A DNA stretch of 64,000 nucleotides from Paracoccus amoyensis (GTDB taxonomy: Bacteria > Pseudomonadota > Alphaproteobacteria > Rhodobacterales > Rhodobacteraceae): positions 496,001 to 560,000 of the forward strand of contig NZ_JACOQL010000004.1 in the NCBI RefSeq assembly GCF_014490725.1. Reading direction: 5' to 3'. Positions 27,675 to 37,569 of this stretch are shown in pieces. Position 1 is the first letter of the stretch. Each line of letters starts with the position of its first letter. The notes beneath the pieces were generated by a model that saw only the letters and a program-made list of their open reading frames with translations, ran no database searches and was not told where the DNA came from. The position numbers and the translations under genes are program-made.

Positions 27675-28944
27675 CCACAGACGCCAACGTCCAATTGACC
27701 ACGCTGCCCAACGGGTTGCGTATCGCCACCCGGAATATGCCCGGGCTTCATTCGACCGCGCTTGGGATATGGGTCAATGCTGGTGGCCGGAATGAGCGGC
27801 TGGAACAGAATGGCATTGCTCATTTCCTCGAGCATATGGCGTTCAAAGGCACGCACAAACGCACCGCCCTGCAAATCGCCGAAGCGATCGAGGATGTGGG
27901 CGGCTATATCAACGCCTATACATCGCGCGATACGACGGCCTATTATGTTCGTGTCTTGCAGGCTGACGTGGATCTGGCCTTTGACGTGATTTCCGACATC
28001 GTGCTGAACCCGATCTTTGATGAGCGCGAGATCGAGGTCGAGCGGGGCGTGATCCTGCAGGAAATCGGGCAGGCGGCGGATACGCCTGACGATGTCATCT
28101 TCGACTGGCTGCAGGCTGCCGCCTATCCCGATCAGGCGATTGGGGCACCATTCTTGGCCCGGTCGAGCGTGTCAGCAGCTTTAACAAGACCGATCTGGCG
28201 GGGTTCGTCGCCGAAAACTATGGCCCCGGTCAGATGATTGTCGCCGCCGCCGGTGCGGTCGATCACGACCGTATCGTCAAGCTGGCCGAGATTGCCTTTG
28301 GGCATATGTCAGCCGTGCTGCAACCGGCCCGGGAAGGGGCACGGTGGCAAGGGTTGGAAACGCGCCGCGTGAAAAAGCTGGAGCAGGCGCATTTTGCGCT
28401 GGCGCTGGAAGGGCCCGGCTATATGGCTGCCGATTTCTACGCCGCGCAGATTTTCACGTCGGCGATTGGTGGGGGCATGTCCTCACGTCTGTTCCAGAAG
28501 ATCCGGGAAGAGCGTGGCCTGTGCTATACCATCTTTGCGCAATCGGGTTTCCATGACGATACGGGCATGGTGACCGTCTATGCGGGCACGGGCGGCGAAG
28601 ATATTGCCGATCTGGCGAACCTGACCGTCGATGAAATCAAACGCGCGGCCGAGGATCTGACCGTTGCGGAAGTTGACCGTGCCAAGGCACAGCTTCGGGC
28701 CGGAATGCTGATGGCGCTGGAAAGTCCGACCTCGCAGGCCGAGCGCATGGCCCGGACGCTTGCCATCTGGGGACGCATCCCCGACCCGGCAGAGGTTGCC
28801 CAGCGGATCACCGCAGTCAGCATGGCCGAAATTCGGGATCACGCCCTTGCATTGCTGAATGATGCACACCCGGCACTTGCGCTATATGGCCCGGTGAAAG
28901 CTGCGCCATCGCGTCAAGCGCTTGAGGAAAGGTTTGCGGCCTGA
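27671..28944 (+). pseudogene. M16 zinc peptidase (mitochondrial-processing-peptidase-like), interrupted by a one-base frame break
   Basis: Pitrilysin-family peptidase of about 423 aa, like the bacterial PqqL/MPP-beta relatives always found next to thrC in Rhodobacterales. The zinc site HFLEH is at residues 51-55, with the third ligand Glu131 in VERGVILQE. At 28142-28145 (GGGG) the frame is lost. Frame 1 continues with unrelated residues to 28237. The second frame resumes exactly where the family does (TILGPVERVSSFNKTDLAGF) and runs to 28944. One missing base restores a complete protein, so this is either a real mutation or an assembly indel. Confidence 0.9.
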
Positions 28945-29525
28945 TGTTTTTGCGTCGCCGTCCGGTCAGGCTTGAAGCCGAACGGATCGTGCTTCGTTTG
29001 CCGACGCATTCCGACTTCAACGCATGGGCTGCGTTGCGCGTGACCAGCCGGGATTTTTTGACCAAATGGGAACCGGTTTGGGCCGCTGACCACCTGACAC
29101 GCAAAGGCTTTACCAACCGGGTCTACTGGGCGACCCGCGCCAGTCGAAGCGGCTCGGCCCTGCCGCTGTTTCTGTTGCGTCGTGATGGTGTGCTGTTGGG
29201 CGCGATCACGCTGGACAATATCCGTCGTGGTCCGGCGCAATCCGGCACGATCGGCTATTGGATTGGCCAGCCTTTTGCCCGTCAGGGTTACATGCAGGAA
29301 GCCATCGGCGCTTTGGTCCATCATGCCTTTACCACGCTGGATCTGTCGCGGATTGAAGCAGCCTGTTTGCCCGAAAATACGGCGTCGCGCGGTGTGTTGG
29401 AAAAATCCGGCTTCAAATACGAAGGCGTCGCACAAAGCTATCTGCAGATCGACGGGCGTTGGCGGAATCACGTGCTTTACGCCAACCTGAGGGGTGACCG
29501 GCGCGGTCGCACAGATGTTCGCTGA
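28944..29525 (+). CDS. GNAT acetyltransferase, RimJ/RimL type
   Basis: Cytosolic acetyl-CoA-dependent N-acetyltransferase of the subgroup that modifies protein N termini. The fold is seen in VRLEAERIVLRLPTHSDF, IGYWIGQPFARQGYMQEA (the acetyl-CoA loop) and NTASRGVLEKSGFKYEG. A RimJ-like S5 specificity is possible but not shown. The start overlaps the M16 peptidase stop (TGATG). The product is 193 aa. Confidence 0.88.
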   Translation: MFLRRRPVRLEAERIVLRLPTHSDFNAWAALRVTSRDFLTKWEPVWAADHLTRKGFTNRVYWATRASRSGSALPLFLLRRDGVLLGAITLDNIRRGPAQSGTIGYWIGQPFARQGYMQEAIGALVHHAFTTLDLSRIEAACLPENTASRGVLEKSGFKYEGVAQSYLQIDGRWRNHVLYANLRGDRRGRTDVR

Positions 29526-29537
29526 AAGGGAAACCAG

Positions 29538-30938
29538 ATGCTGAATCCGGCTGATGAGCGTTTGGAAAAACGGCTGCCATTCGGGGTTTTGCGTGACGTT
29601 GCCCCCGCGTATCTGGAAGAGCCGAGGGGCCGTTATCACGGTCAGGCCGGGCTTGTCGCCGCGCCGCATGATGTGCAGGAAGCTGCGGCCATCGTTCGTG
29701 CCTGCGCTGACGCAGGCGTGGCCATTGTTCCGCGTGGGGGTGGCACGGGGCTGGTGGGCGGGCAGGTGATGCCCGAGGGTCCGGCACCGCTGATCCTGTC
29801 GATGGAACGGATGACCCAGATCCGCGATGTGTTCCCCGAAGAATCCGTAATGGTGGCCGAAGCCGGCGTGACGCTGCAATCTGCCCGTGACGCCGCCGCC
29901 GCCGTTGATCGCCAATTCGCGCTATCGCTGGCGTCGCAAGGAACGGCGCAGATTGGCGGGGTTCTGTCCACCAATGCAGGCGGGGTGAATGTGCTGCGCT
30001 ATGGCAATGCGCGTGCGCAATGTCTGGGGATCGAGGCTGTGCTGCCCTCGGGTGAAATCATGCATGATCTGAAGCGGTTGCGGAAGGATAATACGGGTTA
30101 TGACCTGCGCGATCTGTTGATCGGCGCCGAAGGGACACTGGGCGTTATCACCGCCGCCTCGCTGGTGCTGGCGCCTGTTCCGTCTGAAAGCGGCGTTGCG
30201 ATGATCGTGGTCGAAGATCCCGCCGCTGCGCTGGCGCTGTTGTCGCTGGCGCAGGCCCGGATGGCCGGTGGTGTGACTGCGTTTGAACTGATCTCGGGGC
30301 AGGGGCTGCGGTTTTTGGACGCAACCTTCCCTGATCTTCCGCAACCGTTTCTGGAACGTCCGCAATGGCTGGTTCTTATCGAGGTGGGCCTGCCCGCAGG
30401 TCTGAGCGCCGATGAGGCGTTAGAGGGGCTGTTCCTTGAAGGATCATCCGCCGGTCTGGTCAGCGATGGCGTGATCGCGCGATCGGGTCAGCAAGTGGCC
30501 GACCTTTGGGCGGTCCGCGAAATGATTCCGCAGGCGAACCGCGCAATCGGTGCGATTGCCAGCCATGATGTCAGCCTGCCCCTGTCGCAGGTCGCCAAAT
30601 TCATCACCGATGCGGGCGATATGCTGGCATCGCAGGGCGATATGCGCATCAACTGTTTCGGTCATCTGGGCGACGGTAACCTGCATTACAACCTGTTCCC
30701 GGCCGAGGGGCGCAAGCGCGAAGAATATGACGGCATTCGCAAGGATCTGTCACGACAGGTGCATCAGATGGTGGTGGATCGTGGCGGCTCATTTTCCGCC
30801 GAACATGGTGTCGGACGGTTGAAGGCCGGGGATCTTGCCCATTGGGGCGATCCGGTGCGATTGTCGGCGATGCGTGCCATCAAATCCGCGCTGGACCCCA
30901 AGGGGCTCATGAACCCCGGTGTGATCTTTCCGGTTTAG
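29538..30938 (+). CDS. FAD-linked oxidase/dehydrogenase, GlcD/D2HGDH family
   Basis: FAD-dependent 2-hydroxyacid dehydrogenase. The PCMH FAD-binding domain (about 35-220) includes [13 protein letters not shown] and [15 protein letters not shown]. The C-terminal FAD-oxidase domain holds the metal/substrate signature [13 protein letters not shown]-2-hydroxyglutarate, D-lactate or glycolate are all possible substrates; I cannot choose. There are no iron-sulfur Cys motifs, so it is not a three-part fusion. The product is 466 aa, and its TAG stop overlaps the apt TAA stop on the other strand. Confidence 0.9.
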   Translation: MLNPADERLEKRLPFGVLRDVAPAYLEEPRGRYHGQAGLVAAPHDVQEAAAIVRACADAGVAIVPRGGGTGLVGGQVMPEGPAPLILSMERMTQIRDVFPEESVMVAEAGVTLQSARDAAAAVDRQFALSLASQGTAQIGGVLSTNAGGVNVLRYGNARAQCLGIEAVLPSGEIMHDLKRLRKDNTGYDLRDLLIGAEGTLGVITAASLVLAPVPSESGVAMIVVEDPAAALALLSLAQARMAGGVTAFELISGQGLRFLDATFPDLPQPFLERPQWLVLIEVGLPAGLSADEALEGLFLEGSSAGLVSDGVIARSGQQVADLWAVREMIPQANRAIGAIASHDVSLPLSQVAKFITDAGDMLASQGDMRINCFGHLGDGNLHYNLFPAEGRKREEYDGIRKDLSRQVHQMVVDRGGSFSAEHGVGRLKAGDLAHWGDPVRLSAMRAIKSALDPKGLMNPGVIFPV

Positions 30939-31468
30939 TCGCCCTCAAAGCTGGTCAGGGCGTGAACCTCGTGCCCCAGACTCTCAAGCAATTCGCGCCC
31001 GCCCAGAGCCGGCAGGTCGATCACAAAGGCGCAGCCCACGACCTTAGCGCCCAGCCGTTCGCACAGCGTGATCCCCGCAGCAGCCGTGCCGCCGGTCGCC
31101 AGCAGATCGTCCACGATCAGAACACGTTCACCGGGTTTCAGGGCATCGTCATGGATTTCAACGACGGCTTCGCCATATTCCAGTGTATAAGCCTCGGAGA
31201 TCACGGCACCCGGCAGCTTGCCCTTCTTGCGGATCGGAACAAAGCCCGTGGACAGTTGATGGGCGACCGCACCGCCAAGGATAAAGCCCCGCGCCTCTAG
31301 CCCGACAACCTTGTCGATATTCATTCCTGTGTAGGGCGTCAGCAACTGATCGACGGCCATGCGGAAACCGCGGGCATCGGCAAATAACGTCGTTACATCG
31401 CGAAAAATAATTCCCTCATGCGGAAAATCAACGATGCTGCGGATGTAATCCTTGACGGTCTTGGTCAT
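30935..31468 (-). CDS. apt: Apt, adenine phosphoribosyltransferase
   Basis: Cytosolic purine-salvage enzyme making AMP from adenine and PRPP. The PRPP loop [14 protein letters not shown] is at about 120-133. The start [19 protein letters not shown] and [14 protein letters not shown] are typical. At 177 aa it is full length. It overlaps the upstream flavin reductase by 4 bases (ATGA), so they share a transcript. Confidence 0.96.
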   Translation of the reverse strand: MTKTVKDYIRSIVDFPHEGIIFRDVTTLFADARGFRMAVDQLLTPYTGMNIDKVVGLEARGFILGGAVAHQLSTGFVPIRKKGKLPGAVISEAYTLEYGEAVVEIHDDALKPGERVLIVDDLLATGGTAAAGITLCERLGAKVVGCAFVIDLPALGGRELLESLGHEVHALTSFEGD

Positions 31469-32067
31469 TTAGGGCGGTCCATTTCGAAAAGCTCATGCAC
31501 GACGGCATAATCCTTGTAGCCGAGGCGTGAAATCCAGCCCCCTGCGGGGCGCGGGTCAAAACGTCCGTCGATCAGACAGTCGTCGCGGATATGCACTCCG
31601 GTTACGACGCCCAGCACGACAAAGTTCGATTCACCCGCCAAGGGGACGATCTGTGTCATCCGGCATTCCAGTGCGGCAACGGCATTTGCCACGCGCAAGC
31701 AGTCGATGGTCTCACATTCTGCCGACTCGATCCCGGCGGCTTCAAATTCGCTGACGCCAGCGCCTAACGGCGCAGAGGACGCGTTCACCTGTTCGCGCAG
31801 GTCGCCAGCCGCAATATTGACACAGAACACACCCGATTCGATGATCTGCGAGACGCTGTCTTTGGTTCCACGACGATCCGGCTTGCTGTTTGTCGAAGAA
31901 AACATCACTTGCGGCGGAACATAGGCCACGGCGTTGAAAAACGAATAGGGGGCAAGATTGTCACCCTTGACGCCACGGGTGGAAATCCAGCCGATGGGGC
32001 GGGGGGCGACGATGGCATTGAAGGGGTTATGCGGCAGGCCGTGACCTGTTTCGGGTCGATAAAACAT
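31465..32067 (-). CDS. Flavin reductase family protein
   Basis: FMN-binding split-barrel protein of about 200 aa. The signature runs [19 protein letters not shown], then [16 protein letters not shown] and later [16 protein letters not shown]. Members reduce flavin with NAD(P)H or act as flavin-linked oxidoreductases; the partner is not known here. GAGG precedes the ATG. Two perfect tandem 14-bp repeats lie directly upstream (32083-32110) and may be its operator. Confidence 0.88.
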   Translation of the reverse strand: MFYRPETGHGLPHNPFNAIVAPRPIGWISTRGVKGDNLAPYSFFNAVAYVPPQVMFSSTNSKPDRRGTKDSVSQIIESGVFCVNIAAGDLREQVNASSAPLGAGVSEFEAAGIESAECETIDCLRVANAVAALECRMTQIVPLAGESNFVVLGVVTGVHIRDDCLIDGRFDPRPAGGWISRLGYKDYAVVHELFEMDRPK

Positions 32068-32082
32068 TTTCGGCCTCCTCTT

Positions 32083-32110
32083 ATTGTCGCAGTCAAATTG
32101 TCGCAGTCAA
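32083..32110. repeat. Two perfect tandem 14-bp repeats before the flavin reductase gene
   Basis: ATTGTCGCAGTCAA occurs twice in direct succession (32083-32096 and 32097-32110). Read toward the gene each copy is TTGACTGCGACAAT, with a TTG-N7-CAA dyad and a TTGACT that could serve as a -35 element. Confidence 0.8.
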
Positions 32111-32191
32111 ACTGCCACCGCTTTTCGTGTTCTGCAATGTTTGACAGGTGGTTGTGGCGTGTTATTGGGCCGCAGCAGTCATTGAGGCACC

Positions 32192-32830
32192 ATGTACGAG
32201 ATCTGCCCGGAAACCGCCGCCGACGAATATGAGGTCGAATCCCTGTATGACCTGTGCTTTGCGCCGGGCCGAACGGCGTTGTCGTCCTATCGTCTGCGAG
32301 ACGGCGTTTCCAAAGTCGCTGACCTGTGCCTGCTGCTGCGTGATCCAACCGGCATTCTTCTGGCGGCTATCCGCTATTGGCCGGTTCGGGTTGGTGAGCA
32401 TTCCACGCTGCTGCTGGGCCCGATCGCGGTTCACCCGACCGCACAGGGCGAGGGCTTGGGCGGGTTGTTGATGCGCGACAGTTTGACCCGTGCGCAGAAG
32501 CTGGGATGGGGGCGGGTGTTGCTGGTCGGGGACGCGCCCTATTATTCGCGCTTTGGCTTTGAAAAGCTGGACGGCGTCGAAATGCCGCCTCCCACCAACC
32601 CGGATCGTGTCCTGGGATTGGAACTTCAACCCGGTGCGTGGGTTGATATCGCGGGACTGGTCACGCGGGAAACATCGCAGGATGTTCCACCGGGACTGGC
32701 AGAAGCAGCCGGCAATTCCCATCTTTCGTCGGCATGTATCGAGGTTGAGCACCCACGCGATGACACAATTGCAGACGAATCAGGCGATTTTGCCACCGAT
32801 CAACGATCCTTCGGTTCTGGCTCAGGTTGA
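32192..32830 (+). CDS. GNAT acetyltransferase (YhbS-like), with uncertain C terminus
   Basis: N-acetyltransferase domain (about 1-165). YEVESLYDLCFAPGR, LGPIAVHPTAQGEGLGGLLM (acetyl-CoA loop) and LVGDAPYYSRFGFEKL match the YhbS subgroup. The last 40 residues overlap the EcsC gene by 71 bases and look unlike the family. A single missing base would end the protein at the TGA at 32761-32763, making an ATGA overlap of the kind common in this genome. The function is unknown. Confidence 0.8.
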   Translation: MYEICPETAADEYEVESLYDLCFAPGRTALSSYRLRDGVSKVADLCLLLRDPTGILLAAIRYWPVRVGEHSTLLLGPIAVHPTAQGEGLGGLLMRDSLTRAQKLGWGRVLLVGDAPYYSRFGFEKLDGVEMPPPTNPDRVLGLELQPGAWVDIAGLVTRETSQDVPPGLAEAAGNSHLSSACIEVEHPRDDTIADESGDFATDQRSFGSGSG

Positions 32831-33542
32831 CCGGCTTGCCGCGCGTTATCTGAACGCCGGCGGATTGGGGATGGAGATCATGTCCGTTGTCGGCAACAGC
32901 GCCGAGGGGCTGATTGACCGCCTGCCCGGATTTGTCCGTGGGCGTTTGGACGGCATTACCCGCATGGCGTTGAACCGTGCCTTCAAGGCGGCGTCTGGTT
33001 CGCGCAAGGTGATGCGGGATCGTGGCGATTGGTTCAATCGGCTTGCCTCCAGCGTCAGTGGTGCTGCGGGCGGCGCCGGCGGTTTTCCCGGTGCGCTGAT
33101 CGAGATGCCTTTTACCATCACACTGCTTTTGCGCGCGATGCTGGATATCGCCGCCGAACATGGCCTTGATCCTGACAGCGATGAGGTTCGCAAGGAATGC
33201 TTACGTATCTTTGCGGCGGCAGGGCCGATGTCGGGGGACGATAATGCCGATCTGGGTTTGCTGGCCGCGCGGCTGTCTGTGACCGGGCACACGGTGCAAA
33301 GCCTGATCAGCCGCGTGGCACCGCGGCTGGCTGTGTCAATGGGGCAAAAACTGGCGGCGCAGGCCGCGCCGGTCTTTGGTGCGGTCGTCGGCGCGTCGAT
33401 CAACTATACCTTCGCCAGCTATTATCAGGAATTGGCCCGCGTGCATTTCGGCATCATGCGCCTGTCGCATGAAACCGGCATTCCGCAAGAGGCTTTGGTC
33501 GAGGCCTTGCGTCTGTCCATTCAGCGCAAGCAGGGCAAATAG
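32760..33542 (+). CDS. EcsC family protein
   Basis: A 260-aa protein of the EcsC family, named from a Bacillus gene next to an ABC transporter and otherwise uncharacterised. It has a helical N-terminal half (LAARYLNAGGLGMEIMSVVGNSAEGLIDRLP), a Gly/Ala-rich hydrophobic stretch (VSGAAGGAGGFPGALIEMPFTITLLLRAM) and a second hydrophobic patch (APVFGAVVGASINYTFASYYQ). Membrane association is likely. The ATG at 32760 has only a distant GAGG, so translation may depend on coupling with the acetyltransferase gene upstream. Confidence 0.85.
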   Translation: MTQLQTNQAILPPINDPSVLAQVDRLAARYLNAGGLGMEIMSVVGNSAEGLIDRLPGFVRGRLDGITRMALNRAFKAASGSRKVMRDRGDWFNRLASSVSGAAGGAGGFPGALIEMPFTITLLLRAMLDIAAEHGLDPDSDEVRKECLRIFAAAGPMSGDDNADLGLLAARLSVTGHTVQSLISRVAPRLAVSMGQKLAAQAAPVFGAVVGASINYTFASYYQELARVHFGIMRLSHETGIPQEALVEALRLSIQRKQGK

Positions 33543-33552
33543 ACCGGCCCGC

Positions 33553-35106
33553 CTATAGCAGGCCGTCTTCCACTTCTTCCTGCAAGGCCAATGGTGCGGC
33601 GGGCATATCCAGATCGGCTGTCGTCAGCGGGCCTGACGGGCGGGCCAGCCTTGGGCGGGTAATCCAGAACAGTCGATCCTGTGCCCGCGTGATCGCGACA
33701 TAGGTCAGGCGTTTCCACAGGGGGATGCCCGCCTCGGTCCGGTTCGACCAGGCCGCGGCGCTGATGTCGGGGGCAAAGACCTGCACATCGGGCCATTGAC
33801 TGCCCTGTGCCTTGTGGATCGTGACCGCCGCGCCATGCAGAAAGGCCGCGCCCATGCGGGCGGCATAGGGGATAAAGGGTTCCTCTTCGTCCGGCATCTC
33901 GATCTTGACGATGCTGGCGGCGGACAGGCGCGGATCTTCGGCGCCGAGGACGTGCAGCCGCGAGAATCCGGGTTTCTTGCCGGGACCAAGATAGACCACC
34001 TGTGCGCCCTTGATCAGGCCGCGCGCCTCAAGGTCGATGCGCTTCTTACGATGCTTCAGCGGCAATTCCAGCCCGTCGCAGATCAGCGGCTCTCCCGGCA
34101 GCAATGCGTCACCGGGCGCACCAAAGGCACTGCGAAATGCGTGGATCAACCGGATGCGCGTGGCATTGCGCCAGACCAGAACAGGACTGCGGGCCATCAG
34201 GTCGCTTTCGACACGCTCGGCCCAGACCACCCGCGGATCGCGCCGCGCGGCATCGCGGACCATGCTTTCGAAGCGGTCGAAATTCACGCTGTCATCGGCA
34301 AGCGCATGCGCCAGATCAAGGATCGGGCTGTCATCGGCCTGCCGGTGGATGCGGTTCAGGATAAGTCGCTGATTTTCGGCAAGCTGGTCAAAGACCATCT
34401 GGCCGGATTGCCCGACCGGGGCCAACTGTGCCGGATCGCCGAACAGGATCAGCACCGGAAAAATTTCGCGCAGATCGTCGAATTGCCGTTCATCCAGCAT
34501 CGAGGATTCGTCGATCAACCCAATATCCAACCCTTCTTCGCGCCGCTTCCAGCCCTGTATGAAATCAGATCCGCGCAGGCCCGCCGCTGCTAGCGCACCG
34601 GGGATCGAGCTGTGCTGATCGTAGAATGCCTTGGCGCGGTCCAATGCCTCATCCGTCAGCCCCTCGACCGTGGGGCGCGTGCCTTCGCCCGTCAGCCACT
34701 CGGCGATGCGTTCATATTGAGGATCATAGACCGGCGTATAAAGGATGCGGTGAATCGTGGTCGCGGGCACGCCGCGCATACGCAAGACAAAGGCGGCCTT
34801 GTTGGTGGGCGCCAGAACCGCGACCGTGCGCCGGTCCTTGCGGCGTTTGCCTTCGTAATCACCGCTGACCAGATCGACGCCCGCTTCGCGCAGCGCCCGC
34901 GTGATTTCAGACAGCAGCAAGGTCTTGCCGGATCCCGCCTTGCCGATTACCGCCATGACACGGCCTTTGCCCGGCTGAGGTGGATGCAACTCCTCGGCAA
35001 TCAGGTCAACGCCTGCCTGTGCAAAGGTTTCGGCCAGCGCATCCCATGCGTCAGCCTGGTCGGGCGAAAGTTCTGGAATGGTCGAAAGTGCAGTTTGGCC
35101 GGTCAT
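33553..35106 (-). CDS. RecD-like ATP-dependent DNA helicase
   Basis: Superfamily 1 helicase of about 517 aa. Walker A GKAGSGKT is at about 55-62, followed by LAPTNKAAFVLRMRG. Walker B is in IGLIDESSMLDE, motif III in ILFGDPAQLAPVG, and the C-terminal UvrD/RecD motif in AVTIHKAQGSQWP and YVAITRAQDRLFW. It lacks the extra N-terminal domains of RecD2. The role is presumably repair or recombination. I use ATG 35106; TTG 35112 is the longer choice. It converges on EcsC with a 10-base gap. Confidence 0.9.
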   Translation of the reverse strand: MTGQTALSTIPELSPDQADAWDALAETFAQAGVDLIAEELHPPQPGKGRVMAVIGKAGSGKTLLLSEITRALREAGVDLVSGDYEGKRRKDRRTVAVLAPTNKAAFVLRMRGVPATTIHRILYTPVYDPQYERIAEWLTGEGTRPTVEGLTDEALDRAKAFYDQHSSIPGALAAAGLRGSDFIQGWKRREEGLDIGLIDESSMLDERQFDDLREIFPVLILFGDPAQLAPVGQSGQMVFDQLAENQRLILNRIHRQADDSPILDLAHALADDSVNFDRFESMVRDAARRDPRVVWAERVESDLMARSPVLVWRNATRIRLIHAFRSAFGAPGDALLPGEPLICDGLELPLKHRKKRIDLEARGLIKGAQVVYLGPGKKPGFSRLHVLGAEDPRLSAASIVKIEMPDEEEPFIPYAARMGAAFLHGAAVTIHKAQGSQWPDVQVFAPDISAAAWSNRTEAGIPLWKRLTYVAITRAQDRLFWITRPRLARPSGPLTTADLDMPAAPLALQEEVEDGLL

Positions 35107-35233
35107 GGCCAAGCCATAGCTTGCGGCAGCGTGAAAGCGAAGGGCAAACCGACCTTGGCGCTGTCAGGCACGCTCGACACGTCAGCGCAAAGGAATTAGC
35201 CTTGGCCTGACGATTGTGGATAAGAGGTTGATA

Positions 35234-36100
35234 ATGTGCGCACATTCCAGCGGATCGGGCGGGTTCACGCGTTTTCGGCATCGTTGGGAAATGCCGATGA
35301 TCTGGTTTTCGGCGATCATCACCTTCCTTGCACTGGGTGGTGCCATGAGCATCTGGTGGTTTGATTGGAATGGCTTGCTTGAAAGCTCTTTCGGAACGGA
35401 AGGCGCCACCGATCTGCGCGACATGGCGGAGACCGCTTACCTGATACTTTTGGCGCCGCTGGCGATCTATATCTATCGTTTTTATATGGCGGCGCAGGCC
35501 CGTTCCAACGCGATCCTTGTTGGCCCGGCGCAGTTCCCGGAACTTTATGCGCTGTATCAGGATCTGGCCCAGCGGCTGGACATGCCCAACCCGCCAAAAC
35601 TGTATGTCACGAACGGCGACGGGGTGGTGAATGCCTATGCGTTGGAGTGCAACCGGCGCTATCGTTATATCGTCATGCATTCCGAAATCACGCTGATGCT
35701 GGCCAAGTCCCCCGACGTGGTCGAATTCGTGTTGGCGCATGAAATGGCGCATCACAAATTGCGCCATGTCTCGCTGTGGCGCATCATTATCGGCATGGTT
35801 CCCAACATGCTGGTGTTGCCGGGGCAGACAACGACCCGCGCGCAGGAATATTCGGCCGACCGCGTCGCGATGGCGGTTTGCCCGAATCATGCCAGTGCCA
35901 TCCGCATTCTGGCGGTAGGACCATGGATCGCTGATGGCGTTAATCCCGACGCCTGGCTGGAACAATGCGACGCCGAACATCGGGAATGGATGGTCCGCGC
36001 CGCCAATGCGGTGTCCAGCCATGCCGTGGGCGTCAAGCGCTTCAAGGCATTGCGAGATATAGAGCGGAAAGGCTTTTCCGCCCATGGCGAAATGTTCTGA
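35234..36100 (+). CDS. M48 family zinc metallopeptidase, membrane-bound
   Basis: HtpX-like protease, 288 aa. Two hydrophobic segments (about 21-42 and 67-85) precede the catalytic domain. The zinc motif HEMAHH is at about 169-174, and the third ligand is in EYSADRVAM. It may take part in membrane protein quality control. I start at ATG 35234, with AGAGG 6 bases upstream; the in-frame GTG at 35216 lies before that site. No neighbour suggests a partner. Confidence 0.9.
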   Translation: MCAHSSGSGGFTRFRHRWEMPMIWFSAIITFLALGGAMSIWWFDWNGLLESSFGTEGATDLRDMAETAYLILLAPLAIYIYRFYMAAQARSNAILVGPAQFPELYALYQDLAQRLDMPNPPKLYVTNGDGVVNAYALECNRRYRYIVMHSEITLMLAKSPDVVEFVLAHEMAHHKLRHVSLWRIIIGMVPNMLVLPGQTTTRAQEYSADRVAMAVCPNHASAIRILAVGPWIADGVNPDAWLEQCDAEHREWMVRAANAVSSHAVGVKRFKALRDIERKGFSAHGEMF

Positions 36101-36161
36101 TCTTCGGCGCTAACAGCGTGTTCCATCTCATTAAGGGCTTGACGCTGCGTTAGTTAATTGT

Positions 36162-36191
36162 TTGACGCAGCCCGAATTCGCGCTTTTGTAT
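36162..36191 (+). promoter_or_regulatory. Candidate promoter of the amino acid transporter, next to a 7-bp inverted repeat
   Basis: TTGACG (36162-36167) and TTGTAT (36186-36191) are spaced by 18 bases in an AT-rich 141-base gap, about 50 bases before the ATG. GCTGCGT (36144-36150) and ACGCAGC (36165-36171) form an inverted repeat that covers the -35 element. Confidence 0.4.
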
Positions 36192-36241
36192 GCCCCGAAC
36201 GGCGTTCATATTGTGCAAGTTTATAGTTGATGGGGGGAATT

Positions 36242-37510
36242 ATGGCCAATACGGATCACATATCGTCACCGGCCGCGCCTGCGCGGCTTGGCTGGTCGAA
36301 ATACGACAATACATGGATGCTAAGTCTGTTCGGCACAGCCGTGGGGGCAGGCATCCTGTTCCTGCCAATCAATGCCGGCATCGGAGGCTTTTGGCCGCTG
36401 GTCTTCATGGCCATTATCATCGGCCCGATGACCTATCTGTCGCATCGCGCACTGGCCCGGTTCGTTTGTTCGTCAAAGAACCCGAATGCGGATATCACCG
36501 ATGTTGTCGTCGAATATTTCGGCGACGGCGCAGGCAGGGCGATTACGCTGCTGTATTTTCTGGCGATCTATCCGATCGTGCTGATCTATGGCGTGGGCAT
36601 CACCAACACGGTTGGCAGCTTTCTGGAAAACCAGATGGGCGTCGGCCCGGTGCCGCGCTGGCTGCTGTCGGGCGTGCTGATTGCCGGGATGATGCTGGTG
36701 ATGCTGGCGGGACAACGGGTCATGCTGGTCGTGACCGAATTTCTGGTCTACCCGCTGGTTGGCATCCTGATCTTCCTGTCGCTATATCTGGTGCCGCAGT
36801 GGAACCTGGCGGCGGTGAAGGAAGTCACGCCGCTGGGCACGGCGCTGAAATCCATCTGGCTGACCATTCCGGTGCTGGTCTTTTCGTTCAATCATTCGCC
36901 AGCCATTTCGCAATTCGCCTGCGCGATGAAGCGTGACTATGGCGATCATGCCAGCGTCAAGGCCGACCAAATTCTGCGCAATACCTCGATGATGCTGGTC
37001 GGTTTTGTGATGCTGTTCGTGTTTTCCTGCGTGCTGGCCCTGACGCCGGAACAACTGGCCGACGCGAAGGCCCTGAACCTGCCGATCCTGTCCTATCTGG
37101 CCAATGTGAACGACAGCCCGTTCATCAGCTATTTCGGCCCGCTGGTGGCCTTTGTCGCGATCGTATCATCCTTCTTTGGCCATTATCTTGGCGCGGCCGA
37201 AGGGATGCGGGGCATTCTGCGGGGCACGGTCATACCGGATCAGGTCAGCATGCCCGACAAGCGTCTGAATATCCTGATCGCCGCCTTCATGTTCCTGACC
37301 ATCTGGGGCGTTGCAATCCTTAACCCCAGCATCCTTGGCATGATCGAAACCCTGGGCGGCCCGGTTATCGCGGCGATCCTGTATCTGATGCCGATGTATG
37401 CGATCCACCGCGTGCCAGCGCTGGCGCAATATCGTGGCAAGCTGTCGAATGTCTTTGTGACAATCGCCGGTCTGGTCGCGATGAGCGGTATCCTTTACGG
37501 CCTGTTCTGA
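36242..37510 (+). CDS. HAAAP-family amino acid/proton symporter (serine transporter-like)
   Basis: Inner-membrane transporter of the hydroxy/aromatic amino acid permease family with about 11 membrane helices over 422 aa. The N-terminal [20 protein letters not shown] and [18 protein letters not shown] segment and the central [15 protein letters not shown] are typical of SdaC/YhaO relatives. Substrate is probably serine, threonine or an aromatic amino acid. The ATG at 36242 follows GGGGGGA; upstream TTG and ATG codons in frame lie before this site. A terminator follows. Confidence 0.88.
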   Translation: MANTDHISSPAAPARLGWSKYDNTWMLSLFGTAVGAGILFLPINAGIGGFWPLVFMAIIIGPMTYLSHRALARFVCSSKNPNADITDVVVEYFGDGAGRAITLLYFLAIYPIVLIYGVGITNTVGSFLENQMGVGPVPRWLLSGVLIAGMMLVMLAGQRVMLVVTEFLVYPLVGILIFLSLYLVPQWNLAAVKEVTPLGTALKSIWLTIPVLVFSFNHSPAISQFACAMKRDYGDHASVKADQILRNTSMMLVGFVMLFVFSCVLALTPEQLADAKALNLPILSYLANVNDSPFISYFGPLVAFVAIVSSFFGHYLGAAEGMRGILRGTVIPDQVSMPDKRLNILIAAFMFLTIWGVAILNPSILGMIETLGGPVIAAILYLMPMYAIHRVPALAQYRGKLSNVFVTIAGLVAMSGILYGLF

Positions 37511-37523
37511 ATCCGGAATGCAG

Positions 37524-37554
37524 AAAGGGCGGGTTCAACCCCGCCCTTTGTTTC
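37524..37554 (+). terminator. Intrinsic terminator after the amino acid transporter
   Basis: AAAGGGCGGG (37524-37533) pairs with CCCGCCCTTT (37540-37549), followed by GTTTC. On the other strand the same hairpin is followed by CTGC and not a T run, although it lies just after the convergent ccr stop and could also serve there. Confidence 0.8.
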
Positions 37555-37569
37555 GCATCGCCGGAAAGG

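Noticed and set aside
36190..36936. 248-codon plus-strand ORF overlapping the amino acid transporter
   Set aside because: It is an out-of-frame reading of the transporter gene, which has the ribosome site and the membrane helices.
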